From Phormidesmis priestleyi ULC007 (lineage in GTDB: Bacteria > Cyanobacteriota > Cyanobacteriia > Leptolyngbyales > Leptolyngbyaceae), in assembly GCF_001895925.1 (NCBI RefSeq), contig NZ_MPPI01000002.1, positions 216,095 to 280,094 on the forward strand: a stretch of 64,000 nucleotides of DNA, read 5' to 3'. The stretch's first letter is position 1; each line of letters begins with the position of its first letter. Shown here in pieces: positions 27,261-36,639 of the stretch. Below the pieces are notes generated by a model. It searched no databases, was not told the origin of the DNA, and saw only the letters and a list, made by a program, of their open reading frames with translations. A program made the position numbers and the translations under genes.

Positions 27261-28076
27261 TTATCCGATCGTGCTGCTCCGAACTATTGTACTAAAGATC
27301 TGATCGGGCAATAGTTTTCTCAACAGCAACAACGCCCCCGCATTGCCGCCAGCCGGGTAGCGAAGTCGCTGAGATGAATCGATCGCGGCTTGATAAATCA
27401 CCTCTGCCGTAACTTCTGGCGGTGAGCCGCTGTCGCCTACCTGCTTGAGTTTGGGCAACACTTTTGCAACGAAGGCATCATAAGCCATCAATCCCGGACG
27501 GGTTGCGAGGTCAGTCGATCGCCCATAAAAATCAGTTTTAATCGGGCCTGGCTCAATAATTTTTACCCGAATATTGAACGGCTCTAATTCGTATCGCAGC
27601 GAGTCTGAAAAGCCTTCAACCGCCCATTTTGTAGAATGATAGAGACTATAGAGCGGAAACGCCGTTTTGCCCCCGATCGAGGAGACGTTAATAATGGTGC
27701 CCGATCGCCGTTCTCGAAAGTGCGGCAACACAGCTCTAGTCACCGCCATCAATCCAAAAACATTAGTCGCAAATTGTCGCTCAATCTGTTCAGGTGTGCA
27801 GGCTTCAAATGCGCCTAGCAAAGCATATCCGGCATTGTTGACTAGTACATCGATCGTTGAGAATTTCTCTAGGGCATCGGTGACGGCTTGGGCGATCGAG
27901 TCCGGCTCGGTGACATCTAATCGTAGGCACAGCGTGTTATCGAGTGTTGTTAGGTCAGAGGTTTTTTCGGGCGATCGCATGGTCGCAACCACGTTCCAGC
28001 CTTGCTGCTGAAATAGTTTTGCAGTTGCCAGCCCAATGCCTGTTGAAGCGCCAGTAATGAGAACAGTTTTCGCCAT
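27261..28076 (-). CDS. SDR family oxidoreductase
   Basis: A 271-residue short-chain dehydrogenase. The Rossmann start VLITGASTGIG, NNAGYALLG, catalytic Ser in INVSSIGG, and YHSTKWAVEGF (Tyr-x3-Lys) are all present. EPGPIKTDF marks the NADP-type tail. Substrate unknown. It is upstream of sbcD by nine bases. Confidence 0.93.
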   Translation of the reverse strand: MAKTVLITGASTGIGLATAKLFQQQGWNVVATMRSPEKTSDLTTLDNTLCLRLDVTEPDSIAQAVTDALEKFSTIDVLVNNAGYALLGAFEACTPEQIERQFATNVFGLMAVTRAVLPHFRERRSGTIINVSSIGGKTAFPLYSLYHSTKWAVEGFSDSLRYELEPFNIRVKIIEPGPIKTDFYGRSTDLATRPGLMAYDAFVAKVLPKLKQVGDSGSPPEVTAEVIYQAAIDSSQRLRYPAGGNAGALLLLRKLLPDQIFSTIVRSSTIG

Positions 28077-28289
28077 TAGCTGCTAGAAAAAAGGTAGAGG
28101 AGGTTCTCAAACTTTACCCTTAAAGCGCATTTCTAAATAAGTTGATGAAAAGCGATCGGTCAAAATTTGAGTTGGTGATTCTTTGAACAGGACTTAGTTA
28201 AGCAGCCTCGATCGAGCGTTGTTGAGCTAAACCGCTTATTGACAATCAGCAGCCGTTTCTACGATCGACTACACTAAAAAACAAGCTCA

Positions 28290-28865
28290 ATGGTCAACCC
28301 TATGGTCGCCAAATCCCTGCGCTGGACAACCCGTGATCTTGATGCCATGCCCGACGATGGCGGTTGGAAACGCTATGAAATTATTGATGGAGAACTGCTT
28401 GTGACCCGCGCCCCTCACATTCGCCATCAAGGCGCAGCAGGCAAACTGCACGTTCGCTTAGAAACTTGGTCAGAGACAAGTGGGATGGGGAACGCCTTTC
28501 AGACACCAGGCGTTATTTTCACCCCAACTGATGCGGTGATTCCTGATGTCGTTTGGATCAGCCGAGAAAGCCTTGACAGCGGCATTGATCAAGCAGGGCA
28601 TCTAACCGTTGCCCCTGAGCTAATAGTTGAAGTGCTCTCTCCTGGTGATCTCAACGAACAGCGAGATAAGGAAGTTAAACTCAAGCTTTACTCCTTGCAC
28701 GGTGTCCAGGAATATTGGATTGTTAATTGGCAACTAAAAACTCTAGAAGTTTATCGCCGTAACGAAGCCCAACTTCAACTGGTTGCCACTCTACTCGACG
28801 GAGACAGTCTCACCTCACCTTTGCTGCCAGGATTCAGCACCCCGATCGCTCAAATTTTTCTGTAG
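28290..28865 (+). CDS. Uma2 family (DUF820) protein
   Basis: A 191-residue protein of the PD-(D/E)xK-fold Uma2 family, many copies of which occur in cyanobacteria. YEIIDGELLVTRAP, the motif VIPDVVWIS (Asp), and ELIVEVLSPGDLNEQRDKEVKLKLY (Glu-x-Leu and Lys) form the expected active site. Targets are unknown and most copies are lone genes. ATG 28290 is used; ATG 28302 also fits. Confidence 0.88.
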   Translation: MVNPMVAKSLRWTTRDLDAMPDDGGWKRYEIIDGELLVTRAPHIRHQGAAGKLHVRLETWSETSGMGNAFQTPGVIFTPTDAVIPDVVWISRESLDSGIDQAGHLTVAPELIVEVLSPGDLNEQRDKEVKLKLYSLHGVQEYWIVNWQLKTLEVYRRNEAQLQLVATLLDGDSLTSPLLPGFSTPIAQIFL

Positions 28866-28886
28866 GCGTTACAGCATAAATGGCTC

Positions 28887-28915
28887 TTGTAATTTTGGTA
28901 TAACTAAAGTATAAC
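28887..28915 (+). promoter_or_regulatory. Promoter with direct-repeat operator of toxin-antitoxin genes
   Basis: TTGTAA (28887) and TATAAC (28910) are 17 bp apart, a good sigma-70-type promoter. The 10-base sequence GTATAACTAA is directly repeated at 28898 and 28909, an 11-bp step, overlapping the -10 box. Ribbon-helix-helix antitoxins usually bind such repeats to repress their operon, so autoregulation is likely. Confidence 0.6.
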
Positions 28916-28946
28916 TAATAGTGTAGCAATCCAGCTCAGGGTCACT

Positions 28947-29183
28947 ATGAAAACTGCTATTTCGCTTCCAGACTCAGTTTTTGAGGAGGCAGAAGCACTC
29001 GCTGAACAGTTGGGGCTGTCACGCAGTGAGCTTTATAAACAAGCTTTGCAAGCCTATCTGCGAAAGCACAACCGTAATCAAATCCTCAACAAGCTGAACG
29101 AAGTTTATGCTGAAGAGTCTTCTGATTTAGAACCCATGTTGGCAAGGATGCAAATCATGTCCTTGCCGCGTGAGGATTGGTAA
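28947..29183 (+). CDS. Ribbon-helix-helix antitoxin
   Basis: A 78-residue protein. The N-terminus MKTAISLPDSVFEEAEALAE and LGLSRSELYKQALQAYL form a CopG/MazE-like ribbon-helix-helix DNA-binding domain. The charged tail would neutralise the toxin. Its TAA overlaps the toxin ATG by one base (TAATG), the standard antitoxin-first order. Confidence 0.88.
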   Translation: MKTAISLPDSVFEEAEALAEQLGLSRSELYKQALQAYLRKHNRNQILNKLNEVYAEESSDLEPMLARMQIMSLPREDW

Positions 29184-29521
29184 TGTATCGAGGAGAAATT
29201 TGGTGGGCAAACCTTCCTGAACCAGTAGCTTCAGAGCCTGGATATCGCCGTCCCGTTTTGGTGATTCAAGACGATACTTTTACTCAAAGCCGAATCAATA
29301 CGGTCATCGTCGCAGTGATCACTTCCAACATTCAGTTGGCAGAAGCCCCAGGCAATGTCTTGTTACCGCATGAAGCATCAGGTTTGCCCAGAGATTCTGT
29401 TGCTAACGTATCTCAAATTCTCACGCTTGATAAAACGTTTTTGGTTGAGCGCATTGGTTCACTACCAGACTATTTGCAAGAGGAAGTAGATGAAGGGCTG
29501 CGAATAATTTTGTACCTTTAG
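29183..29521 (+). CDS. MazF/PemK-type mRNA interferase toxin
   Basis: A 112-residue toxin. MYRGEIWWANLPEP, YRRPVLVIQDD and DSVANVSQILTLDK are the family marks (beta-barrel of PemK/MazF, with the Arg and Thr/Ser-rich loop). It cleaves RNA at short sequences; the specificity is not readable from sequence. Start ATG 29183 is set by the overlap with the antitoxin. Confidence 0.9.
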   Translation: MYRGEIWWANLPEPVASEPGYRRPVLVIQDDTFTQSRINTVIVAVITSNIQLAEAPGNVLLPHEASGLPRDSVANVSQILTLDKTFLVERIGSLPDYLQEEVDEGLRIILYL

Positions 29522-29631
29522 TAGCACACATTGATATATCAGTTGCAGCAGAACTGTGTTTCAAGATGAGTGCGATCAACAGCAGCAAAACGTCTATCTT
29601 TCGCAAACGCGCACTCAGTTAGAATAGGCAA

Positions 29632-30807
29632 ATGATGGCTCAACGTCCGATCTATCTTGACAATCAAGCGACAACCCCAGTAGACGATCGCGTGTTAGCT
29701 GCGATGTTGCCTTATTTCACCCAGCAGTTTGGCAACCCGTCGAGTGTGGGGCACATCTACGGTTGGGAAGCCGAAGCCGCGATTCAGCAAGCACGAGAAA
29801 TTCTGGCAGACTCAATTCACGCGGCACCTGAAGAGATTGTTTTTACGAGTGGTGCAACTGAAGCCAACAATCTAGCAATCAAGGGCGTTGCAGAAGCATA
29901 TCTCGATCGAGGACGACACATTATCACCCTTCAAACCGAACATAATGCCGTTCTTGATCCTTGCCACTATTTGCAATCGTTAGGATTTGAGGTGACATTT
30001 TTGCCTGTGAAATCAGATGGTTTAATCGACCTGGATTTGTTAGAAAAGACCCTGCGATCAGACACAATTTTAGTGTCTGTGATGGCGGCAAATAATGAGA
30101 TTGGGGTGTTGCAGCCGTTAGAGGCGATCGGGCATCTCTGCCACGAGCATCAAGTTCTGTTTCATACTGACGCAGCCCAAGCGATCGGCAAGATTCCTCT
30201 CGACGTGGAGGCGATGCAGATCGATTTAATGTCTTTAACCGCTCACAAAGTCTACGCACCAAAGGGCATTGGGGCATTGTATGTGCGGCGACGAAATCCT
30301 AGAGTGCAGGTGGCACCTCAAATGCATGGTGGCGGGCACGAGCGAGGGCTGCGATCGGGCACGCTTTATCCGCCCCAAATTGTCGGATTTGCCAAGGCAG
30401 TTGAGTTAGCGATCGCAGAGATGCCCGCCCAATCGCAGCGCTTGACCCAATTGCGCGATCGCCTGTGGCAGCAAGTGTCTCAACTAGACGGCATTCATCT
30501 CAATGGACATCCCACTCAACGCTTACCCGGAAATCTCAACATCAGTGTAGAAGGTGTAGACGGGCAAGCACTTTTATTAGGATTGCAGCCCACGATCGCC
30601 GTTTCTTCGGGTTCTGCCTGCACGTCTGCCAAAATTGAGCCGTCTCACGTCCTGCAAGCTTTGGGAGTTTCAGACGAATTAGCCTATGCTTCGATTCGGT
30701 TTGGGATCGGGCGATTCAATACAGTTGAAGACCTCGATCGAGCGGCAGAGGTTGTGATTGAAACGGTGCGATCGCTGCGCTTAGTTGGGAAAGATTTGTT
30801 AGTTTGA
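29632..30807 (+). CDS. Cysteine desulfurase (NifS/IscS type)
   Basis: A 391-residue pyridoxal phosphate enzyme that takes sulfur from cysteine for Fe-S and other thio-cofactors. Seen are YLDNQATTPVD, GATEANN, the PLP-binding Lys in LTAHKVYAPKG, and the persulfide Cys in SSGSACTSAK. The short loop form at the Cys suggests class I (IscS/NifS), not SufS. No scaffold or rhodanese gene adjoins. The two first Met codons overlap; ATG 29635 is also possible. Confidence 0.94.
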   Translation: MMAQRPIYLDNQATTPVDDRVLAAMLPYFTQQFGNPSSVGHIYGWEAEAAIQQAREILADSIHAAPEEIVFTSGATEANNLAIKGVAEAYLDRGRHIITLQTEHNAVLDPCHYLQSLGFEVTFLPVKSDGLIDLDLLEKTLRSDTILVSVMAANNEIGVLQPLEAIGHLCHEHQVLFHTDAAQAIGKIPLDVEAMQIDLMSLTAHKVYAPKGIGALYVRRRNPRVQVAPQMHGGGHERGLRSGTLYPPQIVGFAKAVELAIAEMPAQSQRLTQLRDRLWQQVSQLDGIHLNGHPTQRLPGNLNISVEGVDGQALLLGLQPTIAVSSGSACTSAKIEPSHVLQALGVSDELAYASIRFGIGRFNTVEDLDRAAEVVIETVRSLRLVGKDLLV

Positions 30808-30890
30808 TCCAAGATCATCGAAGGGCAAAAGGATTTCGATACTATACCGATCGCTTTAACTTCCTCTATGCTGATGTTTTTTGAGCCTCT

Positions 30891-31364
30891 ATGCGACCCG
30901 ATTCTAAAACGGCTTCTCTGCAACGATTACGCTCGATCGCTCACATCCTCGATAATGCTATTCCCATTCCCTTCACTCCTTACCGAGTTGGAATTGACCC
31001 GATCGTTGGCTTAATTCCCGGTGGGGGAGATTTGGTGATGGCAGGATTTTCGGTCTACATTGTGTGGGAGTCGGCTCGATTGGGGCTGCCGCGATCGACC
31101 GTGACGCAAATGGTGTCTAATCTTGTATTTGACACGCTAGCCGGGACAGTTCCGGTTGCCGGAGATTTATTAGATGTCACTTGGAAAGCCAACAGCAAAA
31201 ATATTCGTCTATTAGAGGCTCACCTCGATTCACCTCAGCATCAGAAAAAAGCAAACCAAGGATTTGTGTTGCTATTGCTATTCGGATTTTTATTATTAGT
31301 GGTTAGCATTGCAGCCCTCAGCGTTTTTGTGATTGGGCTAGTGTGGAAAGCGATCGTGCAATAA
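30891..31364 (+). CDS. DUF4112 membrane protein
   Basis: A 157-residue protein. PYRVGIDPIVGLIPGGGDLV and AGTVPVAGDLLDVTWKANSKN are the diagnostic DUF4112 blocks, followed by a helix (FVLLLLFGFLLLVV) at the C-terminus and one more hydrophobic stretch. It is membrane-bound by the C-terminal part. Function unknown. The next gene starts 27 bp after its stop on the same strand. Confidence 0.85.
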   Translation: MRPDSKTASLQRLRSIAHILDNAIPIPFTPYRVGIDPIVGLIPGGGDLVMAGFSVYIVWESARLGLPRSTVTQMVSNLVFDTLAGTVPVAGDLLDVTWKANSKNIRLLEAHLDSPQHQKKANQGFVLLLLFGFLLLVVSIAALSVFVIGLVWKAIVQ

Positions 31365-31391
31365 TGGTGCGGCTGTCATTAAAACGTCCCG

Positions 31392-32468
31392 ATGGTTCAA
31401 GCGCCTCAACTTCCGACAAACCTTGCTCCGTCTGACTCAGAGCCATTCTTAGATCTCGGCTTTCAGCTACCCGACCCAGAAGACGACCAGATTTTAGACC
31501 TCGAATTTCAGCAGCAGATTGAGACCGCGTGGCAGGTGTGCGATCGCTTTGACTTACAAACCGACATTTGGCGTGGGCGCATTCTCAAAACCGTGCGCGA
31601 TCGAGAGAAAAAGCGCGGCGAAGGGCGAGGTGTGGGGTTTCTCAATTGGCTCAAAGATCGGGAAATCAGCAAAAGTCAGGCTTATAACTTAATTGAGTTA
31701 GCCAACAGTGCCGACACGCTGCTCGATAGCGGCTGTTTAGAGCCTGAAGATGTGAATCAATTTACCAAACGGGCATTTGTTGAAACGGCTCAAGCTGCGC
31801 CCGAAGTGCAGCAGATGATTGGCGACACGGCACGAAAGGGCGATCGCATTACTCGTCGAGAAGTCCGGCAACTCTCTGATGATTGGACGGCAATGACTTC
31901 TGATTTGCTGCCCGTTGAAGTTCGCGAAAAAGCTGCCGATCAAACCATTCCGACTCGTTATTTAGCGCCGTTAGTCAAACAGTTAGAAAAGCTTCCAGAG
32001 TCTCATCAAGTCTCAATTCGAGACGCGGTGGCTCAAAATCCCGATGTCGATACGCTTAAACAAGTCACTTCAGAAGCCCGCTATTTGTCTCGTTATCTAG
32101 AATCAGCAACTCAAGTTCAAGCATTGAACAACGAATCCTTAAACTTAGAATTGGCACTCGAAGAAGCGCTTCGCCTGGGTTGTTTGAATTCGACCGCAGA
32201 ATTAGTCAGCCAAGCCGCACAGTTAGAGCAAGCGATCGCCAAACTCTACACCACCTGGAAGCGTATCAACACTTTGTCTGAGCGAGTATATGTTGATACT
32301 GGAGCCAGTTCTCCCCATTTGAGAACCTTGTTAAGCTGCTTGGACAGGTTATCTAGCCACTCGATCGAGTTCTGTCTCGGCGACCCAAAAGGTGAGGGCT
32401 TTTCGCGCACCATTCGCTTGAAGTTAGACGACGACCAGGAAGCATCCGACGTTGGCACCTGGGAATAA
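31392..32468 (+). CDS. Conserved cyanobacterial protein of unknown function
   Basis: A 358-residue soluble protein. The N-terminal half has IETAWQVCDRFDLQTDIWRG, a basic stretch RDREKKRGEGRG, and KDREISKSQAYNLIELANSA, which resembles a helix-turn-helix with the cadence of DUF3102/ParB-like DNA-binding proteins. The second half is helical, with HLRTLLSCLDRLS near the end. The similarity to DNA-binding families is an impression, not a match I can verify. It follows DUF4112 by 27 bp and may be co-transcribed. Confidence 0.65.
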   Translation: MVQAPQLPTNLAPSDSEPFLDLGFQLPDPEDDQILDLEFQQQIETAWQVCDRFDLQTDIWRGRILKTVRDREKKRGEGRGVGFLNWLKDREISKSQAYNLIELANSADTLLDSGCLEPEDVNQFTKRAFVETAQAAPEVQQMIGDTARKGDRITRREVRQLSDDWTAMTSDLLPVEVREKAADQTIPTRYLAPLVKQLEKLPESHQVSIRDAVAQNPDVDTLKQVTSEARYLSRYLESATQVQALNNESLNLELALEEALRLGCLNSTAELVSQAAQLEQAIAKLYTTWKRINTLSERVYVDTGASSPHLRTLLSCLDRLSSHSIEFCLGDPKGEGFSRTIRLKLDDDQEASDVGTWE

Positions 32469-32479
32469 TTCACTTTCAG

Positions 32480-32722
32480 CTAGCGAAACGATCGCCGAAT
32501 CTTCTCCCACAAATAACGTGGATTTAACCAGCGTCGATATCGTTCAGCGACCTCTTTACCAACGATCAAAATACCAAGCCAAAACATCACTTCAGCACTT
32601 CCTAACAACACGGGAACCAGAACTGCTTTTTGAGCGATCGACACTGCCAAAAAAGGCACAGCCGCGACTGTAACCCAGGGCAAAAATGACACCAATATTA
32701 AGCCGATTCCTAAGTTTTTCAT
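32480..32722 (-). CDS. Small membrane protein, transporter-suffix type
   Basis: An 80-residue protein with two hydrophobic segments (IGLILVSFLPWVTVAAVPFLA and VLVPVLLGSAEVMFWLGILIV). The ending GKEVAERYRRWLNPRYL recalls the short proteins called transporter suffix domain, which are either fused to or next to transporters. Here it is placed three bases after the ABC permease gene on the same strand, fitting that idea. Function unknown. Confidence 0.65.
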   Translation of the reverse strand: MKNLGIGLILVSFLPWVTVAAVPFLAVSIAQKAVLVPVLLGSAEVMFWLGILIVGKEVAERYRRWLNPRYLWEKIRRSFR

Positions 32723-32725
32723 CTG

Positions 32726-33580
32726 CTAGTTTTTAATTCCAGTGGTTGCGATGCCGCGAATTAATTGCCGCTGACCTAACAAAAACAGCACGACTACTGG
32801 AATCGTTGCAATCACGACCGCCGCCATCATCAGTTTCCAATCGTTAGTAAACTGCTCTTGAAACCCCGCCAGCGCTAACTGCACCGTTTGCAATTCTGGA
32901 CGCGTCGTAAACACCAGTGGTTTAAACAGATCATTCCACTCGCCGATAAAACTAAATAGAAATAGCGTTACCAACGCTGGACGCGCCAACGGCAACATCA
33001 CCCGCCAGAGGATTTGTAACCGATTTGCGCCATCGAGCATCGCCGCTTCTTCAAGCTCGATCGGAATCGTTAGAAAAAACTGCCTCAACAGAAAAATTCC
33101 AAACCCATTCACCGCCGTTGGCAAAATCAACGCTCCGTAAGTATTGATGAGATGTCCCCATTTCAGAACCAAAAAAATCGGAATCACCAAAATTTGAAAC
33201 GGAATCACCAGCGTCGTCAAAATAATCAACAACAGCGCTTGCTTGCCGCGAAACTCTAGTCGAGCCAGCGCATAACCCGACAGCGCCGACGTAAAAATCT
33301 GAACTGCCGTGACCGCTAGCGCTACAAAGGTCGAATTTGCAAACGCCAGCAAAAATCCGCCTCGCTGCCAAGCCTGACGATAATTTGCCCAAGACCAGCC
33401 TCCATTTTCTGAAGTTAACGAAGTCTTGACCACGATGCCCAACGGCAACAGCACCAAACCTGCGCCGACAATTAGCAAAACTAGACTCAGTTTCTGAAGG
33501 ATTTTATCTTGATCGAATAATCCAGATTTAAAGTTCAAGCGAGGATTGGGAGGCTGACGATCGGAGCTTTCTAACAGCAT
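32726..33580 (-). CDS. Carbohydrate ABC transporter permease (MalG-like)
   Basis: A 284-residue inner-membrane subunit with six hydrophobic segments. The EAA loop EEAAMLDGANRLQILWRVMLP binds the ATPase, and PVVVLFLLGQRQLIRGI ends the protein, as in MalG/UgpE. No partner permease, ATPase or solute-binding protein is next to it, so it must work with subunits encoded elsewhere. Confidence 0.9.
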   Translation of the reverse strand: MLLESSDRQPPNPRLNFKSGLFDQDKILQKLSLVLLIVGAGLVLLPLGIVVKTSLTSENGGWSWANYRQAWQRGGFLLAFANSTFVALAVTAVQIFTSALSGYALARLEFRGKQALLLIILTTLVIPFQILVIPIFLVLKWGHLINTYGALILPTAVNGFGIFLLRQFFLTIPIELEEAAMLDGANRLQILWRVMLPLARPALVTLFLFSFIGEWNDLFKPLVFTTRPELQTVQLALAGFQEQFTNDWKLMMAAVVIATIPVVVLFLLGQRQLIRGIATTGIKN

Positions 33581-33735
33581 TGTGCTCAGTAAATAGGTAG
33601 ATAAACAGCTTCTCTATAGGAAAACGATATCTTCACAGGCTACACTAACGCTGAATGATACAAAATTAAGAGTCTGGCATTTTAGCCCCCAAACGTGCAA
33701 AATAGAGCAGAATTTAACGATTCTCATCTTCACCC

Positions 33736-33762
33736 TTGACGAGAGACGGTAAAGTGTAGACT
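33736..33762 (+). promoter_or_regulatory. Possible ado promoter
   Basis: TTGACG at 33736 and TAGACT at 33757 are 15 bp apart, shorter than ideal. They lie about 96 bp before the ado start. This is the best promoter-like pair in the spacer but is not certain. Confidence 0.3.
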
Positions 33763-33857
33763 GGGCGCTAAACACGTTGCGCGACCCTTGTTTTCTAACT
33801 TTCAAAGCCCCGGATCGATTTGTGACGACTTATTCATGACCAGGAGACTACTGTTTT

Positions 33858-34553
33858 ATGCCCCAACTTGAGGCGATTCAAGACATTGACTTCCACAGCG
33901 AAACTTATAAAGACGCTTACAGCCGCATCAACGCGATCGTGATTGAGGGCGAGCAAGAAGCATACGAAAACTACCACAGTCTTGGCGGGCTGCTGCCTGA
34001 TCAAAAAGATCAGCTTGTCGGCTTGGCAAAAATGGAGAGCCGTCACAAAAAAGGGTTTGAAGCTTGTGGTCGCAATCTTAAAGTGACTCCAGATATGGAG
34101 TTTGCCCGTCAATTTTTCTCTCCACTACACGAGAATTTTCAAACGGCGGCAGCAGAAAATAAGACCGTCACCTGTTTGCTGATTCAGTCTTTGATCATTG
34201 AATGTTTTGCGATCGCTGCCTACAACATCTATATCCCCGTTGCAGATGACTTCGCCCGCAAGATCACCGAAGGAGTTGTCAAAGACGAATATCTACACCT
34301 CAACTTTGGTGAAGAGTGGCTCAAAGCAAACTTTGAAGCCTCAAAAGCCGAACTTGAAGAAGCCAACCGCGCTAACCTTCCGATCGTCTGGAAGATGCTA
34401 AACCAAGTCGATGTCGATGCCAAAGTTCTCGGCATGGAGCGAGAAGCATTGGTCGAAGACTTCATGATCCAATACGGTGAAGCTCTCAGCAATATTGGGT
34501 TTACCACTCGCGACATCATGCGAATGTCAGCCTACGGATTAGCAACCGTCTAA
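33858..34553 (+). CDS. ado: Aldehyde-deformylating oxygenase
   Basis: A 231-residue di-iron enzyme that turns fatty aldehydes into alkanes. Ligands are visible at the usual places: Glu32 ([11 protein letters not shown]), Glu60 and His63 ([10 protein letters not shown]), then [14 protein letters not shown] and KDEYLHLNF with Glu and His. The distance between motifs and length match known cyanobacterial enzymes. CAGGAG precedes ATG 33858 by 11 bases. The reductase aar follows 116 bp later. Confidence 0.97.
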   Translation: MPQLEAIQDIDFHSETYKDAYSRINAIVIEGEQEAYENYHSLGGLLPDQKDQLVGLAKMESRHKKGFEACGRNLKVTPDMEFARQFFSPLHENFQTAAAENKTVTCLLIQSLIIECFAIAAYNIYIPVADDFARKITEGVVKDEYLHLNFGEEWLKANFEASKAELEEANRANLPIVWKMLNQVDVDAKVLGMEREALVEDFMIQYGEALSNIGFTTRDIMRMSAYGLATV

Positions 34554-34669
34554 AGGTTCCAGGTTTCAGAAGTCGGACAGAGCGCAAGTACTCTGACCCT
34601 GAAACCTGAAATCTCCTTCGATATCCACCTCATTTCAGCCTTACCCGCAGGCTACATATATATTCGTCG

Positions 34670-35689
34670 ATGTTTGGTTTAATTGGTCATCTCACGAGTC
34701 TAGAGCACGCTCAATCAGTTGCTAGAGAGTTAGGCTATCCCGAATATGCCGACCAAGGGTTGGATTTTTGGTGCAGCGCTCCTCCGCAAATTGTTGACAA
34801 CATCACCGTTACAAGCATTACTGGGCAAAAGATCGAGGGCAGATACGTCGAGTCTTGTTTTCTTCCAGAAATGTTAGCGACCCGTCGGATCAAGGCAGCT
34901 ACTCGCAAAATTATCAATGCGATGGCACACGCCCAAAAGCACGGCATCAACATTACTGCGTTAGGTGGATTTTCATCAATTATTTTTGAAAACTTTAACC
35001 TCAGTCAGGTTCGCCAAGTCCGCAATGTGATGCTGGAGTTTGAGCGATTCACCACAGGCAACACCCATACCGCTTACATCATCTGCCGTCAAGTCGAGCA
35101 AGCCGCTAAACAATTGGGCATTAATTTGTCTGAAGCGACGGTGGCGATCTGTGGCGCAACGGGCGATATTGGCAGCGCGGTTTGCCGTTGGTTAGACAAG
35201 CGCACCGACGTTGCTGAACTGCTGTTGATTGCTCGTAACCAAGAACGTCTGCAAAACCTGCAAGCCGAACTCGGTCGCGGCAAAATTATGGGGCTGGAAG
35301 AAGCTCTACCCCAAGCAGACATCATCGTTTGGGTTGCTAGTATGCCCAAAGGCGTTGAGATCAATCCAGCCGTTCTTAAGCAGCCTTGCTTGCTGATCGA
35401 TGGTGGCTATCCCAAAAATTTGGGGACGAAGGTGCAGTATCCCGGTGTGCACGTTCTGAATGGCGGCATTGTCGAACACTCGCTAGACATTGACTGGCGG
35501 ATTATGAGCATCGTTAATATGGACGTGCCTGCTCGTCAGCTATTTGCCTGTTTTGCTGAGTCGATGCTGCTAGAGTTTGAGAAGTTGCACACTAACTTTT
35601 CTTGGGGGCGGAACTATATCACCGTTGAAAAGATGGAGGAAATTGGTGCGGCATCTGTGAAGCACGGCTTCAGCCCTTTGTTGATCTAG
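34670..35689 (+). CDS. aar: Long-chain acyl-ACP reductase
   Basis: A 339-residue NADPH-dependent enzyme that makes the fatty aldehyde for Ado. [21 protein letters not shown] starts the protein, with [18 protein letters not shown] (Rossmann loop) in the middle and [14 protein letters not shown] with the active Cys late. The C-terminal GFSPLL end is typical. Together ado-aar give heptadecane-type hydrocarbons in cyanobacteria. The frequent downstream accA gene is missing here; an FHA gene faces it instead. Confidence 0.97.
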   Translation: MFGLIGHLTSLEHAQSVARELGYPEYADQGLDFWCSAPPQIVDNITVTSITGQKIEGRYVESCFLPEMLATRRIKAATRKIINAMAHAQKHGINITALGGFSSIIFENFNLSQVRQVRNVMLEFERFTTGNTHTAYIICRQVEQAAKQLGINLSEATVAICGATGDIGSAVCRWLDKRTDVAELLLIARNQERLQNLQAELGRGKIMGLEEALPQADIIVWVASMPKGVEINPAVLKQPCLLIDGGYPKNLGTKVQYPGVHVLNGGIVEHSLDIDWRIMSIVNMDVPARQLFACFAESMLLEFEKLHTNFSWGRNYITVEKMEEIGAASVKHGFSPLLI

Positions 35690-35761
35690 CGATCGCTAAC
35701 CCCCGTAGAGATGTTCCGCCAGAATGTCTCTACGCAACTTGATAAAGGCATGATTGGGGCG

Positions 35762-36439
35762 CTAAAGCTTGGACTTGATCGCCTGCTGTTCTTCTGAGTA
35801 GTCAGCAAAAGGCGTTGAGCGCGACCTCAAGTTGTGCAGGCGAGACAACACTTCTGGGTGAATTGGCTCTAAAAAGTGTTGCTGTTGACTGATAAAGAAG
35901 AAAAACTCGATGCTGCCCAAACAAACTCGATCGCCATCGTGTAAAAGATGACGCTGCTGAACTCGATCGCCATTTACATAAGAGCCATTCATGCTGTTGA
36001 GATCAATCAGATAAAACCCTTGATCGGCATCGTAGAGAATCACGGCATGACGGCGCGACAGTTTACGATCGCTCAGAGATATAGCGGCTCCGCGATGTCG
36101 CCCGATCGTCCAGACGTTTTGAGACTGCAACAGCATTTCTGACACATCTTGCAGCAGGTTTGTGAGCAGATAAACTTGCCCTGACTGCGAGACTCCTTGA
36201 ACATATTTCAGCTTTCTCTCTGCGGCAAACAAGTGAGGGAAATCAGCTTCAGGAATCGGTCTACCGTTGAGTAATAAAGTTTGCGCTTTAGCGGGGCTGT
36301 TCTCATCATCATCCGAATCTTGATCGCTCCAGAAAGCTTGCTCGGCAATTTCTACAGCAAGGTTCTCTTGAGGATCTGATGATAAAATTTCCTGCGTTAG
36401 GGGATTAGAATGTTCTGGCGCTTTTGACTCTAAATTCAT
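35762..36439 (-). CDS. FHA domain protein
   Basis: A 225-residue protein. The N-terminal 100 residues are acidic and flexible. The FHA fold runs over about 110-190: VWTIGRHRGAAISLSD, RKLSRRHAVILYD with the conserved Ser-Arg-x-His, LIDLNSMNGSYVNGDRV and HDGDRVCLGSIEF. It binds phospho-threonine. The partner kinase is not in this window. It converges with aar. Confidence 0.9.
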   Translation of the reverse strand: MNLESKAPEHSNPLTQEILSSDPQENLAVEIAEQAFWSDQDSDDDENSPAKAQTLLLNGRPIPEADFPHLFAAERKLKYVQGVSQSGQVYLLTNLLQDVSEMLLQSQNVWTIGRHRGAAISLSDRKLSRRHAVILYDADQGFYLIDLNSMNGSYVNGDRVQQRHLLHDGDRVCLGSIEFFFFISQQQHFLEPIHPEVLSRLHNLRSRSTPFADYSEEQQAIKSKL

Positions 36440-36639
36440 GAGAAGATCTCTTAAAACAGGTGCAAATGGGGCTTGCCGACTCGCTTTGTGGAGCGCGATC
36501 GAGTTCTAGAGTTCCCGGATAAGAATGAGGACGATCAGATTGAGTGATTGAATGTGAGATAGGGGCGATCGAGAAGGCAATTCTTCAGAAAGCTCTAGAC
36601 TAGAATTCAAAACTCCTATTTTCAAACACTTTTAGAGTT

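Noticed and set aside
33858..35689. ado-aar as a new system
   Set aside because: It is the known alkane pathway; reported as ordinary.
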